Assembly: GCF_040784935.1 (NCBI RefSeq)
Contig: NZ_CP160680.1
Coordinates: 3,628,501-3,692,500, forward strand
Reading direction: 5' to 3'
Source: Lewinella sp. LCG006
Lineage (GTDB): Bacteria; Bacteroidota; Bacteroidia; Chitinophagales; Saprospiraceae
Length of the DNA: 64,000 nt
The position numbers and the translations under genes are program-made. Of the stretch, positions 34,762 to 45,000 are shown one piece after another. Position 1 is the first letter of the stretch. Every line of letters starts with the position of its first letter. The notes below the pieces were generated by a model. The model made no database searches and was not told where the DNA came from. It worked only from the letters and a program-made list of their open reading frames with translations.

Positions 34762-35178
34762 ATGAATGATTTTCGTTTTCAACGCGGGGAGCGCTTAAAG
34801 AGCCGCAAGGAACTGGAAGGGCTTTTTAAGCCGGGGAGCAATGCACTGATGCAGTATCCGCTGCGTCTGGTATGGCGGCCTATGGAGGAGAAACGTAGCG
34901 ATTTTCCGGTACAATTCACGGTGAGTGTTTCCAAGCGGCGGTTTAAACACGCCGTTGACCGCAACCGCGTAAAACGCTTGGTACGGGAAGCCTATCGTTT
35001 GCGTAAGCACGAGTTGTACGAGACCCTGCCTGAGGGAAGCCCCCAGCTGGCCTGGATGATCATTTTTATTGGTAAAGAAATGCCGGATTACCCCAAAGTA
35101 GAAAAGGCCATGCGCAAGTTGGTAGCTAAATTTATTAAACAATACCAACTGCCTCCAACCAACGACTTGGGCGGGTGA
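34762..35178 (+). CDS. rnpA: ribonuclease P protein component
   Basis: 138 residues. The RNR motif region RFKHAVDRNRVKRLVREAYRLRK is diagnostic of the protein subunit of RNase P, which matures tRNA 5' ends together with the rnpB RNA (EC 3.1.26.5). The N-terminal FQRGERLKSRKELEGLFKPG is also as expected. rpmH, commonly upstream, is not in the preceding sequence; only radC in the opposite direction is. The gene after it encodes an envelope protein, not YidC. Confidence 0.93.
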   Translation: MNDFRFQRGERLKSRKELEGLFKPGSNALMQYPLRLVWRPMEEKRSDFPVQFTVSVSKRRFKHAVDRNRVKRLVREAYRLRKHELYETLPEGSPQLAWMIIFIGKEMPDYPKVEKAMRKLVAKFIKQYQLPPTNDLGG

Positions 35179-35241
35179 GAGGTCTTTTGGGGGATACTGA
35201 GAGACAGCTAATCATTATCATTAATAGCCAAATCCAATATT

Positions 35242-35736
35242 ATGCGCTACCTATACCTGTTTGTTTTTGTTCTGACGGTGAGCTCTCTCGCTGCCCAGCG
35301 CGTATTACTCATTGAGAAGCTCAATAGCCCTAAGACGACCAAATTGTATGTAGGGGATTATATTCAGTACCAATTGGTAGACGAAAAAGATTGGTACGGG
35401 GAGCGGATTTATGACCTGCGCGACGATACGCAGGCACTGGTTTTTCCCGATCGCTATGTCGCTATTGAAGATATTGCGATGTTGCGGCAAGGCAAGCCGT
35501 GGGCTCGGAATATTGGCCTGATGCTGGTGACTTTTGGCGTGTCGTGGTCGGGGTTTGCGCTGTTGGGTACGGCTACGGATGGCGATCCTGAAACGGGTTA
35601 CGAGCGCAGCGATGCAATAGTGACGGGGGTGGCGGTAGGTACTGGGGTACTATTGCCCGCTTTGTTTGGCACCAAGCGAATGCGCTTCGGCGAGGGGGAG
35701 CGATTGCGTTTGAGAATTCTTGATATTAGTTTCTAG
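35242..35736 (+). CDS. exported hypothetical protein
   Basis: 164 residues. Signal peptide (YLYLFVFVLTVSSLAAQ). Then a mainly beta segment (VGDYIQYQLVDEKDWYGERI) that suggests a small SH3-like or PilZ-like barrel, and two hydrophobic segments in the C-terminal half (IGLMLVTFGVSWSGFALLG and AIVTGVAVGTGVLLPALFG). Not assigned to a family. Similar small proteins are common in Bacteroidota genomes. 63 bases after rnpA and on the same strand. Confidence 0.75.
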   Translation: MRYLYLFVFVLTVSSLAAQRVLLIEKLNSPKTTKLYVGDYIQYQLVDEKDWYGERIYDLRDDTQALVFPDRYVAIEDIAMLRQGKPWARNIGLMLVTFGVSWSGFALLGTATDGDPETGYERSDAIVTGVAVGTGVLLPALFGTKRMRFGEGERLRLRILDISF

Positions 35737-35765
35737 GCTTGTTCGCTGAAATTGCGTTACTGTTC

Positions 35766-35773
35766 TATCTTTG
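35766..35773 (+). promoter_or_regulatory. TATCTTTG -7 element
   Basis: Exact match to TAnnTTTG, 22 bases before the ATG at 35795. A TTG at 35739-35741 lies 24 bases upstream, a little far for a -33 element. Confidence 0.4.
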
Positions 35774-35794
35774 CGCTGATCAAAACTTAACAGG

Positions 35795-36301
35795 ATGACG
35801 CTGCGCGATTTTTTTGATGCCACTTCGGCCCAACCCGTTTACATCGTGTTTTATTTTGCCATGATTGTATTGGTAGCCCTCCTTACGGGTTGGTTGGCCA
35901 AAGGGGAGGGGGAAGACAGCCCCTGGAAATACCTCTACAGTGCGCTTTTGTACCTGGCATGTGTACCTGGTATTTTTGCCATCAGCCTCCAGATTTACCT
36001 TTTCCTTTTTGAGCGGCGCAGTATTTTCGATATGAACATCTTGTTGGAAGTGTTGCCGGTGGTGAGTATGATTGCAACGATACTTATTGTTCGCAAGAAT
36101 GTCAATATGGATCGCATTCCTGGGTTTGACAAACTTTCAGGCTTGGTGATGATGATCAGCGCGGCGCTGGCCATTATGTGGTTTATTGATCGCACGCACA
36201 TAGTGGTCTTCAGCTACATGCCGTTTCAATCGGTCTTGCTTATTTTTGCCGGATTATTGCTGGTCATTCGTTTGGGATGGTCGCGACTGATCAAAGCCTA
36301 A
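35795..36301 (+). CDS. multi-pass membrane protein of unknown function
   Basis: 168 residues with about five hydrophobic helices (YIVFYFAMIVLVALLTGWL; LLYLACVPGIFAISLQIYLF; LLEVLPVVSMIATILIV; LSGLVMMISAALAIMWFI; SVLLIFAGLLLVIRLGW). No charged or catalytic motif and no recognised family. It lies 10 bases upstream of rpiA on the same strand, suggesting co-transcription, though the functions need not be linked. Confidence 0.75.
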   Translation: MTLRDFFDATSAQPVYIVFYFAMIVLVALLTGWLAKGEGEDSPWKYLYSALLYLACVPGIFAISLQIYLFLFERRSIFDMNILLEVLPVVSMIATILIVRKNVNMDRIPGFDKLSGLVMMISAALAIMWFIDRTHIVVFSYMPFQSVLLIFAGLLLVIRLGWSRLIKA

Positions 36302-36311
36302 CCCTTCCAGG

Positions 36312-36995
36312 ATGAGTAATACAATAACAGAGAAGAAAAATGCAGCCCTCAAAGCGGTGGAGCAGGTACAGTCGGGGATGATCTTGGGCTTGGGTACTGG
36401 CAGTACCGCTTATTTCGCTATTGAAGCCATAGGTGAGCAATGGCAGGCGGGAACCCTCACCGATATCCAAGCTATCCCTACTTCGGAGGCAACGGCTAAG
36501 CAGGCCAGCAGCTATGGGATTCCTTTGTTGGAATTGGCCGATGTCGATCGCATTGACCTGACCATTGATGGCGCGGATGAATTCGACCCCCAGCTCCGGC
36601 TGATTAAAGGCGGCGGCGGTGCCCTCTTTCGGGAAAAGCTGGTAGCTTTTGCTTCCGACAAAATGCTGATCATTTCGGATGCCTCCAAAGAAGTACAATA
36701 TCTCGGGGCTTTCCCCTTGCCGGTAGAAGTGCTACCGAAGGCCATTCGCCTTGTGCAGCGCGTGCTGACCGAGAAAAACTGTCAGCCTGTTCTGCGCAAG
36801 CAAAAGGATGGCTCGCCTTACCTAACGGATAATCAAAACTACATCCTTGATTGCCATCTGGGAAAAATTGACAATCCTGAACAGCTGGATTTGATGCTAC
36901 ACCTGGTGCCTGGTATCGTAGAGACGGGCCTATTCCTTGGTTTGGCTACCCAGGTCATTGTAGGGCAGGGTGATGATGTGAAAGTGTTTGAGTAG
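36312..36995 (+). CDS. rpiA: ribose-5-phosphate isomerase A
   Basis: 227 residues. It interconverts ribose 5-phosphate and ribulose 5-phosphate (EC 5.3.1.6). Motifs: MILGLGTGSTAYFAIEAIG (phosphate-binding loop), LTIDGADEFDPQLRLIKGGGG with the catalytic Asp residues, and ALFREKLVA with the catalytic Glu/Lys region. The C-terminal VETGLFLGLATQVIVG is also typical. Normal length. Confidence 0.95.
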   Translation: MSNTITEKKNAALKAVEQVQSGMILGLGTGSTAYFAIEAIGEQWQAGTLTDIQAIPTSEATAKQASSYGIPLLELADVDRIDLTIDGADEFDPQLRLIKGGGGALFREKLVAFASDKMLIISDASKEVQYLGAFPLPVEVLPKAIRLVQRVLTEKNCQPVLRKQKDGSPYLTDNQNYILDCHLGKIDNPEQLDLMLHLVPGIVETGLFLGLATQVIVGQGDDVKVFE

Positions 36996-37008
36996 ACTTC
37001 TTGTGCGC

Positions 37009-37944
37009 TTATGCTGGCCGCTGACTCACCAGGTAAGCGTGGCTGATGGCAACTTCTTCTACTTGCATAGTAGAATAGGGGGGAGCCAAGGCTAGTTGCT
37101 GTACCTCGTGAAGATTTCCCGCCCGAATTTTTTCTTCTGAATAAGGAATATTCAACTCCTCGTAGAGTTCACGGTAACGGGCTAATCGCCATCGGTTTTG
37201 TGGTTGGATAGGGTTGTCGATCCACTGCCATTGTTGCTCTGAAAAACGAAGGAAATTGTAGATCGTAATGCTCTTGTCCATGTGTGCAAAATGATCGGAC
37301 ATATCAATAAAATGGCTCATCACGCCGCCAGGAGCCGTCAGGCTCCAAAGTTTTGCGACAATGCCTCCCAGTACCTGCGGGTAAATGTGTTCGTAAGTAT
37401 TATTGGAGGAAAGCAGCAAGATGTTTTCTTCTGGTAGTGCCAGTTCACGAACATCTTTGACGATAGGAATGAAATTCAACTGCTCACAAAGCGTGCTCAG
37501 AGGGGTGGCGAGGGTAGCTTGCTGGCGGATGTTTTGTAGTAGTTGCCAACGTTCGGAATCAATAGTTCCCAAGCCAGCGAGAAAACGTTTCTGGTGGCGA
37601 TCTATTTCTTCCAGACAGCGCAATAGGGTAGCGGTGGTAAGGTGAGCGGAGATGTCTACGCTGTAAATTTTACCGGCACCCTTGAGGAAGTAACCAATAG
37701 GAATGATGGGATACCAGCCTGTACCCAATTCCAGACAGGTTATACCGTCGAGCTTGTCTTTGCCAGTGGCCTTGGTGAAGTGCTCCAAGTGATCTAGTAA
37801 GTGCCCGTACTTATTGAAAAAGTGCTCCTCGTGCAGCTCCACACCCTTGGTGACGTACTTCTGGAAGAAGAAGTTGATCTGGTTCCGAAAAGGAAGAAAA
37901 GAAATAATTTTTTGGACAATGGCCTTGAGGTACCACTTCTTCAT
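37009..37944 (-). CDS. SAM-dependent methyltransferase-like protein
   Basis: 311 residues from ATG 37944 (an ATG at 37968 would add eight). The motif-I-like segment TCLELGTGWYPIIPIGYFLKG followed by KIYSVDIS is the class I Rossmann AdoMet-binding site with the acidic end of strand 2. The remainder lacks a clear catalytic motif; the YEHI..., MSHFIDMSDHFAHMDKSI stretch with clustered His/Asp recalls small-molecule methyltransferases found in glycan or lipid clusters. Substrate unknown. The N-terminus (KAIVQKIISFLPFRNQINFFF) is hydrophobic and may associate with the membrane. Convergent with rpiA. Confidence 0.78.
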   Translation of the reverse strand: MKKWYLKAIVQKIISFLPFRNQINFFFQKYVTKGVELHEEHFFNKYGHLLDHLEHFTKATGKDKLDGITCLELGTGWYPIIPIGYFLKGAGKIYSVDISAHLTTATLLRCLEEIDRHQKRFLAGLGTIDSERWQLLQNIRQQATLATPLSTLCEQLNFIPIVKDVRELALPEENILLLSSNNTYEHIYPQVLGGIVAKLWSLTAPGGVMSHFIDMSDHFAHMDKSITIYNFLRFSEQQWQWIDNPIQPQNRWRLARYRELYEELNIPYSEEKIRAGNLHEVQQLALAPPYSTMQVEEVAISHAYLVSQRPA

Positions 37945-38046
37945 GATGGTTGCTATTAGAGCTCGCAAAAATAGAACCTTCTGAGAGAAAATACACTCCT
38001 ATCTGGACTTTTGGCAAAATGTAGTAAAGACCAGCCTATGCACCTC

Positions 38047-38646
38047 TTACGCTTCCGTAAGCGGAATAGGCAAGATCAGCTTATCCCACTGCATGACGAT
38101 TTTTCCTGGTGCTAGTCGGAATTCGAGGGTAGTGCTGCTAGAATCTACACTTACGGGCTGGGCGGGTACTCTCAGTACGTCTTTCGTATTGTCATATTCA
38201 TAAGCGCCCCACTGGTCCACTACCTTGTTGAAGATAATTTCCCATTCTTTTTCGGTGGGTATGGTAAACAGGCTGTAGGTGCCAGCAGCTAGTTCAGCCT
38301 CACCTACCAATACCGTTTTGTCGATGGTGAAACGTGTTGCTTCATTGGCCCCGGTACGCCATACTTCGCCGTAAGGGACAAGCGAACCCCAGATAGCACG
38401 CCCCTTGGTGGAAGGGCTACCGTAATCGATCGTAATATTGACGCCGTTAAGTTGGCCTTTTAGTTCTTTACGAGGACTCGCCAGTTCTGCTTCCGTAACA
38501 GTGACCGTATACTCTGGCTGAGGAGCATTAAAAGCCAGGGGCTCCTTTTCTTCCACAGTCGTAGGCGGTGCCTGAGAGGTATCACACGAAACAATCAATA
38601 CCGCAAATAAAACGAAGGAAGACAACAGGGAAACGACGATTTTCAT
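38047..38646 (-). CDS. DUF2911 family lipoprotein
   Basis: 199 residues from ATG 38646, where a lipoprotein signal begins (KIVVSLLSSFVLFAVLIVSC, lipobox before Cys20); an upstream ATG at 38715 would precede it. The DUF2911 signature is clear: ITIDYGSPSTKGRAIWG, LVPYGEVWRTGANEAT, GTYSLFTIPTEKEWEIIFN and QWGAYEYD. Function of the family is unknown; it is widespread and often exported in Bacteroidota. Confidence 0.9.
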   Translation of the reverse strand: MKIVVSLLSSFVLFAVLIVSCDTSQAPPTTVEEKEPLAFNAPQPEYTVTVTEAELASPRKELKGQLNGVNITIDYGSPSTKGRAIWGSLVPYGEVWRTGANEATRFTIDKTVLVGEAELAAGTYSLFTIPTEKEWEIIFNKVVDQWGAYEYDNTKDVLRVPAQPVSVDSSSTTLEFRLAPGKIVMQWDKLILPIPLTEA

Positions 38647-39039
38647 AGTAAAAATAGGATTGGGTAATCTTTTAAATAAAAAACATCCAATATCCTGAAC
38701 GCTATCGTACACCAATTGGTTGCCACAAAAATATTAAAATACTAATTGCAGCCTAATCAATGGATTATCATAAAAAAAATATGAGCCTACCCCTTATAAA
38801 TACTCGCTTATACAAAGCAATTTTAGTAATTTTACACCTCATCCCTTACCTACCTACCTGTAGCATACGCACTTACTGATGGCGTTATGCTTGTATCCTT
38901 AATAACATCTACTGTACTGTTTAATTTTCATTCCTACCCGTAGATCGGTAGTTGTGATATTTTTGGGCGAACTACTTAGCTGTAACACTAGTTACTTCTG
39001 AACAAAACACCGTCTACAGTCCAGTAAAATAAAAGTACT
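38647..39039. other. divergent intergenic region before the giant surface protein
   Basis: 393 AT-rich bases between the DUF2911 gene (minus) and the 10.3-kb gene (plus). Only a weak inverted repeat CTACC/GGTAG near 38937-38955 was noticed. No gene, RNA or confident promoter recognised. Confidence 0.4.
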
Positions 39040-42000
39040 ATGAACAAGACGACTACACAGGGATTTAGTCTTATTACACTCTTCTTTTTGCTTCCTCTCT
39101 GGCTTTCTGGTCAAATGATTTGGCCTGGTGATATCAATAACAATGGTATTGTCAATGGCATCGATTATCTCTATTGGGGGGTAGCCAACCAAAACAATGG
39201 TCCTGCTCGCCCCGATGCGTCCACTACTTGGGAAGAACAACCGATGGGTGCTGCTTGGGCCACCCAGTTTCCTGGAGGTATAAATCAAGCTTACGCAGAT
39301 GCGAATGGCGATGGCCAAATTACGGCTGCCGATGCCGACGCGCTGGGTGCCAATTTTAATCTTAATCACGGTACCCTCCTACCAGACGCTTTTCAGACGG
39401 GCCCACTTTCAGGTGGAGAACCTGACATCTACTTTGAGATAAATTCTGAGCAAGAAGTAGCTTCTGGTGAAACGGGAGGTGTGATTATGGGGCTAGCTAC
39501 AGAGCTACCTTTCAGTGCTTTTTACGGGATCACCTTCACGCTCAATTATCAGCCTGGTATATTGGCCGCCAACGATGGTGTGCTCATTGGCTTGATTGCC
39601 GATTCGTTTTTGAACCCCGATAATAGCGATGTTGCTGCTTTTGTCAACAACAATTCCGCTACTGGTAAAGCAGTCATCACCATTGTTCGTACCGATCAAA
39701 ACAATGTTGTAGGCGGTGGAAAAGTAGCTCGTATTTTACTGAATTTTGCAGATCTCACCGTTCCCGGTACACCGGATCAGCTGAATTTTACCATTAGCAA
39801 TGTACGCGCTATCGATCATGATATGAATACCATCATGATGCGAACGGGGAGTTTCAGCTTTTCTACGCAGGGAGCCAGTGGTGGTTGCCCCAATACGGTA
39901 AACCCCGTTTGCGGCAGCAATGGACAAACCTACCTGAATTCCTGTTACGCTGAGGCTGCGGGAATTTACAATTACACTCCCGGTGCCTGCTTTGATGATA
40001 GCTGTATCGACCCTACCCAAATCAACCCCGATGCGGTGTGCCCTACCGTTTACCAGCCCGTCTGTGGTTGTAATGACGTAACTTACCCCAATGAGTGTGC
40101 TGCCGATGCAGCCGGGGTTCAGAGTACTACCCCAGGGCCATGTGCACCTAGTAGTTGTTACGACCCCCAATACATCGTTACCAGTGCCGCTACTACGGTA
40201 AACACCACTACGGGGGTGATTACCGCCAACTGCCCCACTGCGGGCATTCCCGTTTGTGGTTGTAATGGTGTGACCTACGCCAATGCTTGCCTCGCAGAAG
40301 CTTCGGGTATCACGGTATACACACAGGGAAGTTGCGAAAGCGCCTGTGTTGATCCTTTTCAGATGAATTTGGATGCTGTTTGCCCGACGGCTTATCAGCC
40401 GGTATGTGGTTGCAACAATGTCACTTACTCTAATGCCTGCCTTGCTGATGCGGCGGGCGTCACGAGCTATACCAATGGCCCCTGTAATGGTGGCTCAGCC
40501 TGGTGTAGCGAAGCCATCCCTGTACAGTGTGGCGATTTCTTGCCCTACGAAACAACGGTAGGTGCGGGCAACAATATTCTTCAGTATCCTGGTTGTACTA
40601 ATACTTCTTTTTATGGCCCGGATCGCGTATACGTCATCAATAAACAATCGGCAGGGGATCTTCAGATTGGTCTGGAAATCCTCACGCCGGGAATGGACCT
40701 CGACCTCTTCCTCCTTGCCGACAACTGTAGTCAACTGACTTGCCTGGCTAAAAGTACGACTAGCAATGTCAATACCAATAATGAAGGAATTATCCTGGAA
40801 GATGCACCCATTGGCACCTACTATATCGTAGTTGACGGGCAATATGCGCAGTCGGAGGGCACTTTCCGCCTGGAGGTGAGCTGTGGTTACCTTTTCTGTG
40901 GAAATTCCGTTCCCCTTCAATGTGGCCAGTCTTACCAAGGCACCAACCTCAATGGGCACGATGATGTTTCCCTGTACGGTTGCGATGGCAACGTGCTCAA
41001 CGTAGAAAACAACGGTCCCGAGATCGTACATACTTTCACGACTACCCAAGCTGGACCGGTAAGCATCAGCCTGACGGGGCTTTCTGCGAACCTGGAACTC
41101 TTCCTCTTGCGTTCTTGTGACCGGGGAGATTGTATGGAGTACAGCCAGAATTCTGGCAATAATAGCGAATACATCAATGAATATTTGCCGGCGGGCACCT
41201 ACTACGTAGTCGTAGACGGCTACAATGGAGCCGTCAGCAATTATACCTTGCTGGTAGATTGCAGCACCAACAGTAGCTGTAACCTTAGCTTTACCGACCT
41301 TTCCGCTACTTCCAGCGGCTGTGGTCAAAACAGTGGCTCCATCCACATCGGTTCTAGCGGTGGTACTCCCAACTATTTGGTGACTTACAGTGGCCCACTC
41401 AGCGGCAGCTTTACGACCAGCAGCAATTCCTGCACCATCTACTACCTGCCGCCGGGCACTTATACCATTACGAAAACCGATGCGCAAGGCTGTACCATCA
41501 CTGGTACGGTGACCATCCTCGGTGGTGGCAACCTCTCGGCTACCCTTACACCGTACAATGCCGTCTGTATGGACCAGGGTTCCATTGGCGTCTATATCAG
41601 CAATGGCCAGGGCCCTTATCAGGTCTATATTACCGGACCAACCTCCGGCAGTGTTACCGCTAATAGTAACAATTTTACCATTAATAACCTCAATGCGGGT
41701 AACTACACCATCCACATTACGGATGCATTAGGCTGTTCTATTTCTCAGCAAGTAACCATCAATCATACCAGTGGCAACTTTATCTGGAACTACACCGTCA
41801 CTCCTGCAGCTTGTGGAGGTTATGGTGCGATCCACGTGAATACTTATAATGGTGAAGCGCCTTACAATATCCTGGTCAGCGGCCCCATCAGCGGCGGTGC
41901 TACCGTTTATGCCAACAGCTTCAACCTCATCAACTTGCCGGGAGGAACTTATCAGGTAACCGTGGAAGACAACAACTGGTGTTCCTACACCCGTACCATC

Positions 42001-45000
42001 GTTATTCCGAACGGTAACCTTACCATGGAGGCTACTCCTAATTCCGGCGTTTGCGGGCAAGACGGCAGTATTACAGTAAATATTGACAATGGTAGTCCCG
42101 CTTATACCATTAGTTGGACGGGCCCCGAAAATGGGTCAACGGTCACCAACAGCGCCTCTTACGTAATTCCCAACCTCACGGCAGGTACTTATACCATCAA
42201 TGTAGTGGGCAGCAATGGTTGTTCTGACTCCCAAATTGTAACCCTCTCCAACAGTGAAGGCGGCGGCCTTACCTTTAATGTCATCCCGCTACCGGGAAGC
42301 TGTAGCCAGAACGGTGCGTTGTGGATTGATATTTACAATGGTTCACCCACCTATACCATCAGTTATACTGGTCCGCAGAACGGCGTTCTTACAACGAGTA
42401 ATGATGGACTTGATATACCCAACCTTCCTTGTGGTTATTACACCCTCACCATCACAGATATGAATGGTTGTAGTGGGGTACAAACTGTGGAATTGGGTGG
42501 TTGCGAAGTGATTGACCTGGATCTCGCTCCCCAAAACGGAATTTGTGGGCAACCAGGTTCCTTACTGGTGACGCTCAACGGAGGTTCTCCTATCTATACG
42601 GTTACCTGGACGGGGCCGGTAAGTGGCAGCACAACAACGTCGACCAATATCCTCAACTTGCCAGGCTTGCCCGCAGGGACTTACACGGTACAAGTGGTTG
42701 ATGCTAATGGTTGTACGGATTATGCCGTTGCGCAAGTGAGTACGGCGGAATCTAATTTAGTAATCAATACCAGTGTTTCGGAAGCTCAGTGTGGAACCGA
42801 AGGGACCATCTTTGTGAACCTTGCTGGTGGCGTACCTCCTTATCAACTGAACTGGAGTGGCCCAGAATCTGGTTCTCAAATTTTCAGTACCAGCAATACC
42901 GCCATTAGCGGTTTGATGGCAGGTAACTATACCCTCTATGTGACCGATGGCAACGGCTGTTCAGCAACGACTACCGAAGAGATTCTCAATATCGGCAGTA
43001 ACCTGGATATTAGCCTCTTAGGCAATAACGGGATTTGCTCACAGTTTGGTAACATCGGCGTATATATTGCCAACGGCACTGCTCCGTACCAGATCAGCTG
43101 GAATGGCCCTGTAAGCGGTAGTGCTACTTCACCAACGACGGTTTACCAAATTCAGAATACACCTGCGGGTACTTATAATGTAGTGGTGACGGATGCCAAT
43201 GGCTGCTCTACCTCTGGTACGGTGCAGATCATGGTACAGAACAATTTGATGGCCAATTTGCAGGTGTACAACGGCATCTGTGGCAGCAATGGCAGTATCC
43301 TGGTCAATGTTACGCAAGGTAACCCAAGTTATACCATCACCTGGTCTGGCCCTCAGAGTGGTTCGATCGTTGTGGCAGGCAATCAGTATGCTATTACCGG
43401 ACTGCCTTCCGGAACGTATACCGTCGTGATTACCGACAGCAATGGTTGTTCGCGTACCCTCACGGGAACGGTCACCAACACCAATGGCGGACTCGAAATC
43501 AGCACAGCACTGATCTACAATATTTGTGGACAGTACAATACCATCTGGACAGACATCATCGGTGGAACTCCGCCGTACACCGTCACCTGGCAGGGTACCC
43601 AAAATGGCTCTGGTACGACTACCACCCAAGGTTTCGAGATCATGGACCTGCCTCCAGGAACCTACAAAGTCATTGTAGTAGATGCCAATGGTTGCATGGA
43701 TATGGAACAGGGGATTATCATATATCCTGCTCCGATGAATCTCTTTACCGTCACACCTAACAATGGTATTTGTGGCGAAACGGGTAGCATTCAGGTTGAT
43801 ATTGATGGCGGTACCGCACCGTATGTTCTTAATTACAATGGCCCCGTGAGTGGTACTCAAAACTACAACAACCCTGGGATCAGTGTCTTGAATAACCTCC
43901 CTGGTGGCACCTATACCTTTACCCTTACGGATGCTAATGGTTGTACCCAAACCCAAACGGTGGTTCTCAATACGGGTACGCCAGTGCAGATCATTACGGC
44001 TTTGATCTACAATGAATGTGGGCAGTACAATACCATCTGGACGGACATCATTGGTGGTACACCACCATATACCGTCACCTGGCAGGGAACCCAAAACGGC
44101 TCTGGCACGACGACTACCCAAGGTTTTGAGATCGTAGATTTACCTCCTGGAACTTATAAGGTAATCGTTGTCGATGCCAATGGCTGTATGGACATGGAGC
44201 AAGACATTATCATTTATCCTGCTCCGGTTAACATTTTCACCGCAACAGCCGATCCTGGCGTCTGTGGTACAGATGGCAAAATTAACATCAACGTTACCGG
44301 CGGTACCGGACCTTATTCTCTGACTTATACTGGTCCGCTTTCGGGGACCATCAGTGTGGTAATGGGCCTACAGGTACTCTCGGATGTCCCCAACGGAACT
44401 TATACCCTGACTTTAACGGACGCCAATGGTTGTACGGAAACCGAAACGGTAACCGTGACCAGCTCAGGCACTCCTGTAGAGATTGTTACTGCCTTGATCT
44501 ATAATGAATGTGGGCAGTACAATACGATCTGGGTAGACATCATCGGTGGTACACCGCCGTATACCGTCACCTGGCAGGGTACCCAAAACGGCTCTGGGAC
44601 GACCACTACCCAAGGTTTTGAAATCATAGATTTGCCGCCAGGTACTTACAAAGTAATCGTGGTCGATGCCAATGGTTGTATGGATATGGAGCAAGGAATT
44701 ATCGTCTATCCTGCTCCGATCAATATTTTCTCTGCGACTTCAGTGAGTGGCACTTGTGCTGGCCCGGGAAGTATTGTGGTAAACATCCTTGATGGTACCC
44801 CCAACTTCAACCTTACCTGGACGGGCCCCGTCAGTGGTTCGGGCACCTTTGGTGGAAATATTTATACGATCCCTAATCTACCTGCCGGTACCTATACCCT
44901 CACGCTCACAGATATGAATGGCTGTACCGAAACGGAAGTGGTCGTCGTTAGCACCAGCGAAGATGATGTCAACCTCACCGCCAACGGTACCAATGGTAAC

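Noticed and set aside
40495-41715. 406-codon minus-strand frame inside the giant gene
   Set aside because: Antisense to repeat-rich coding sequence with clear domains on the plus strand; several such frames exist along the array.
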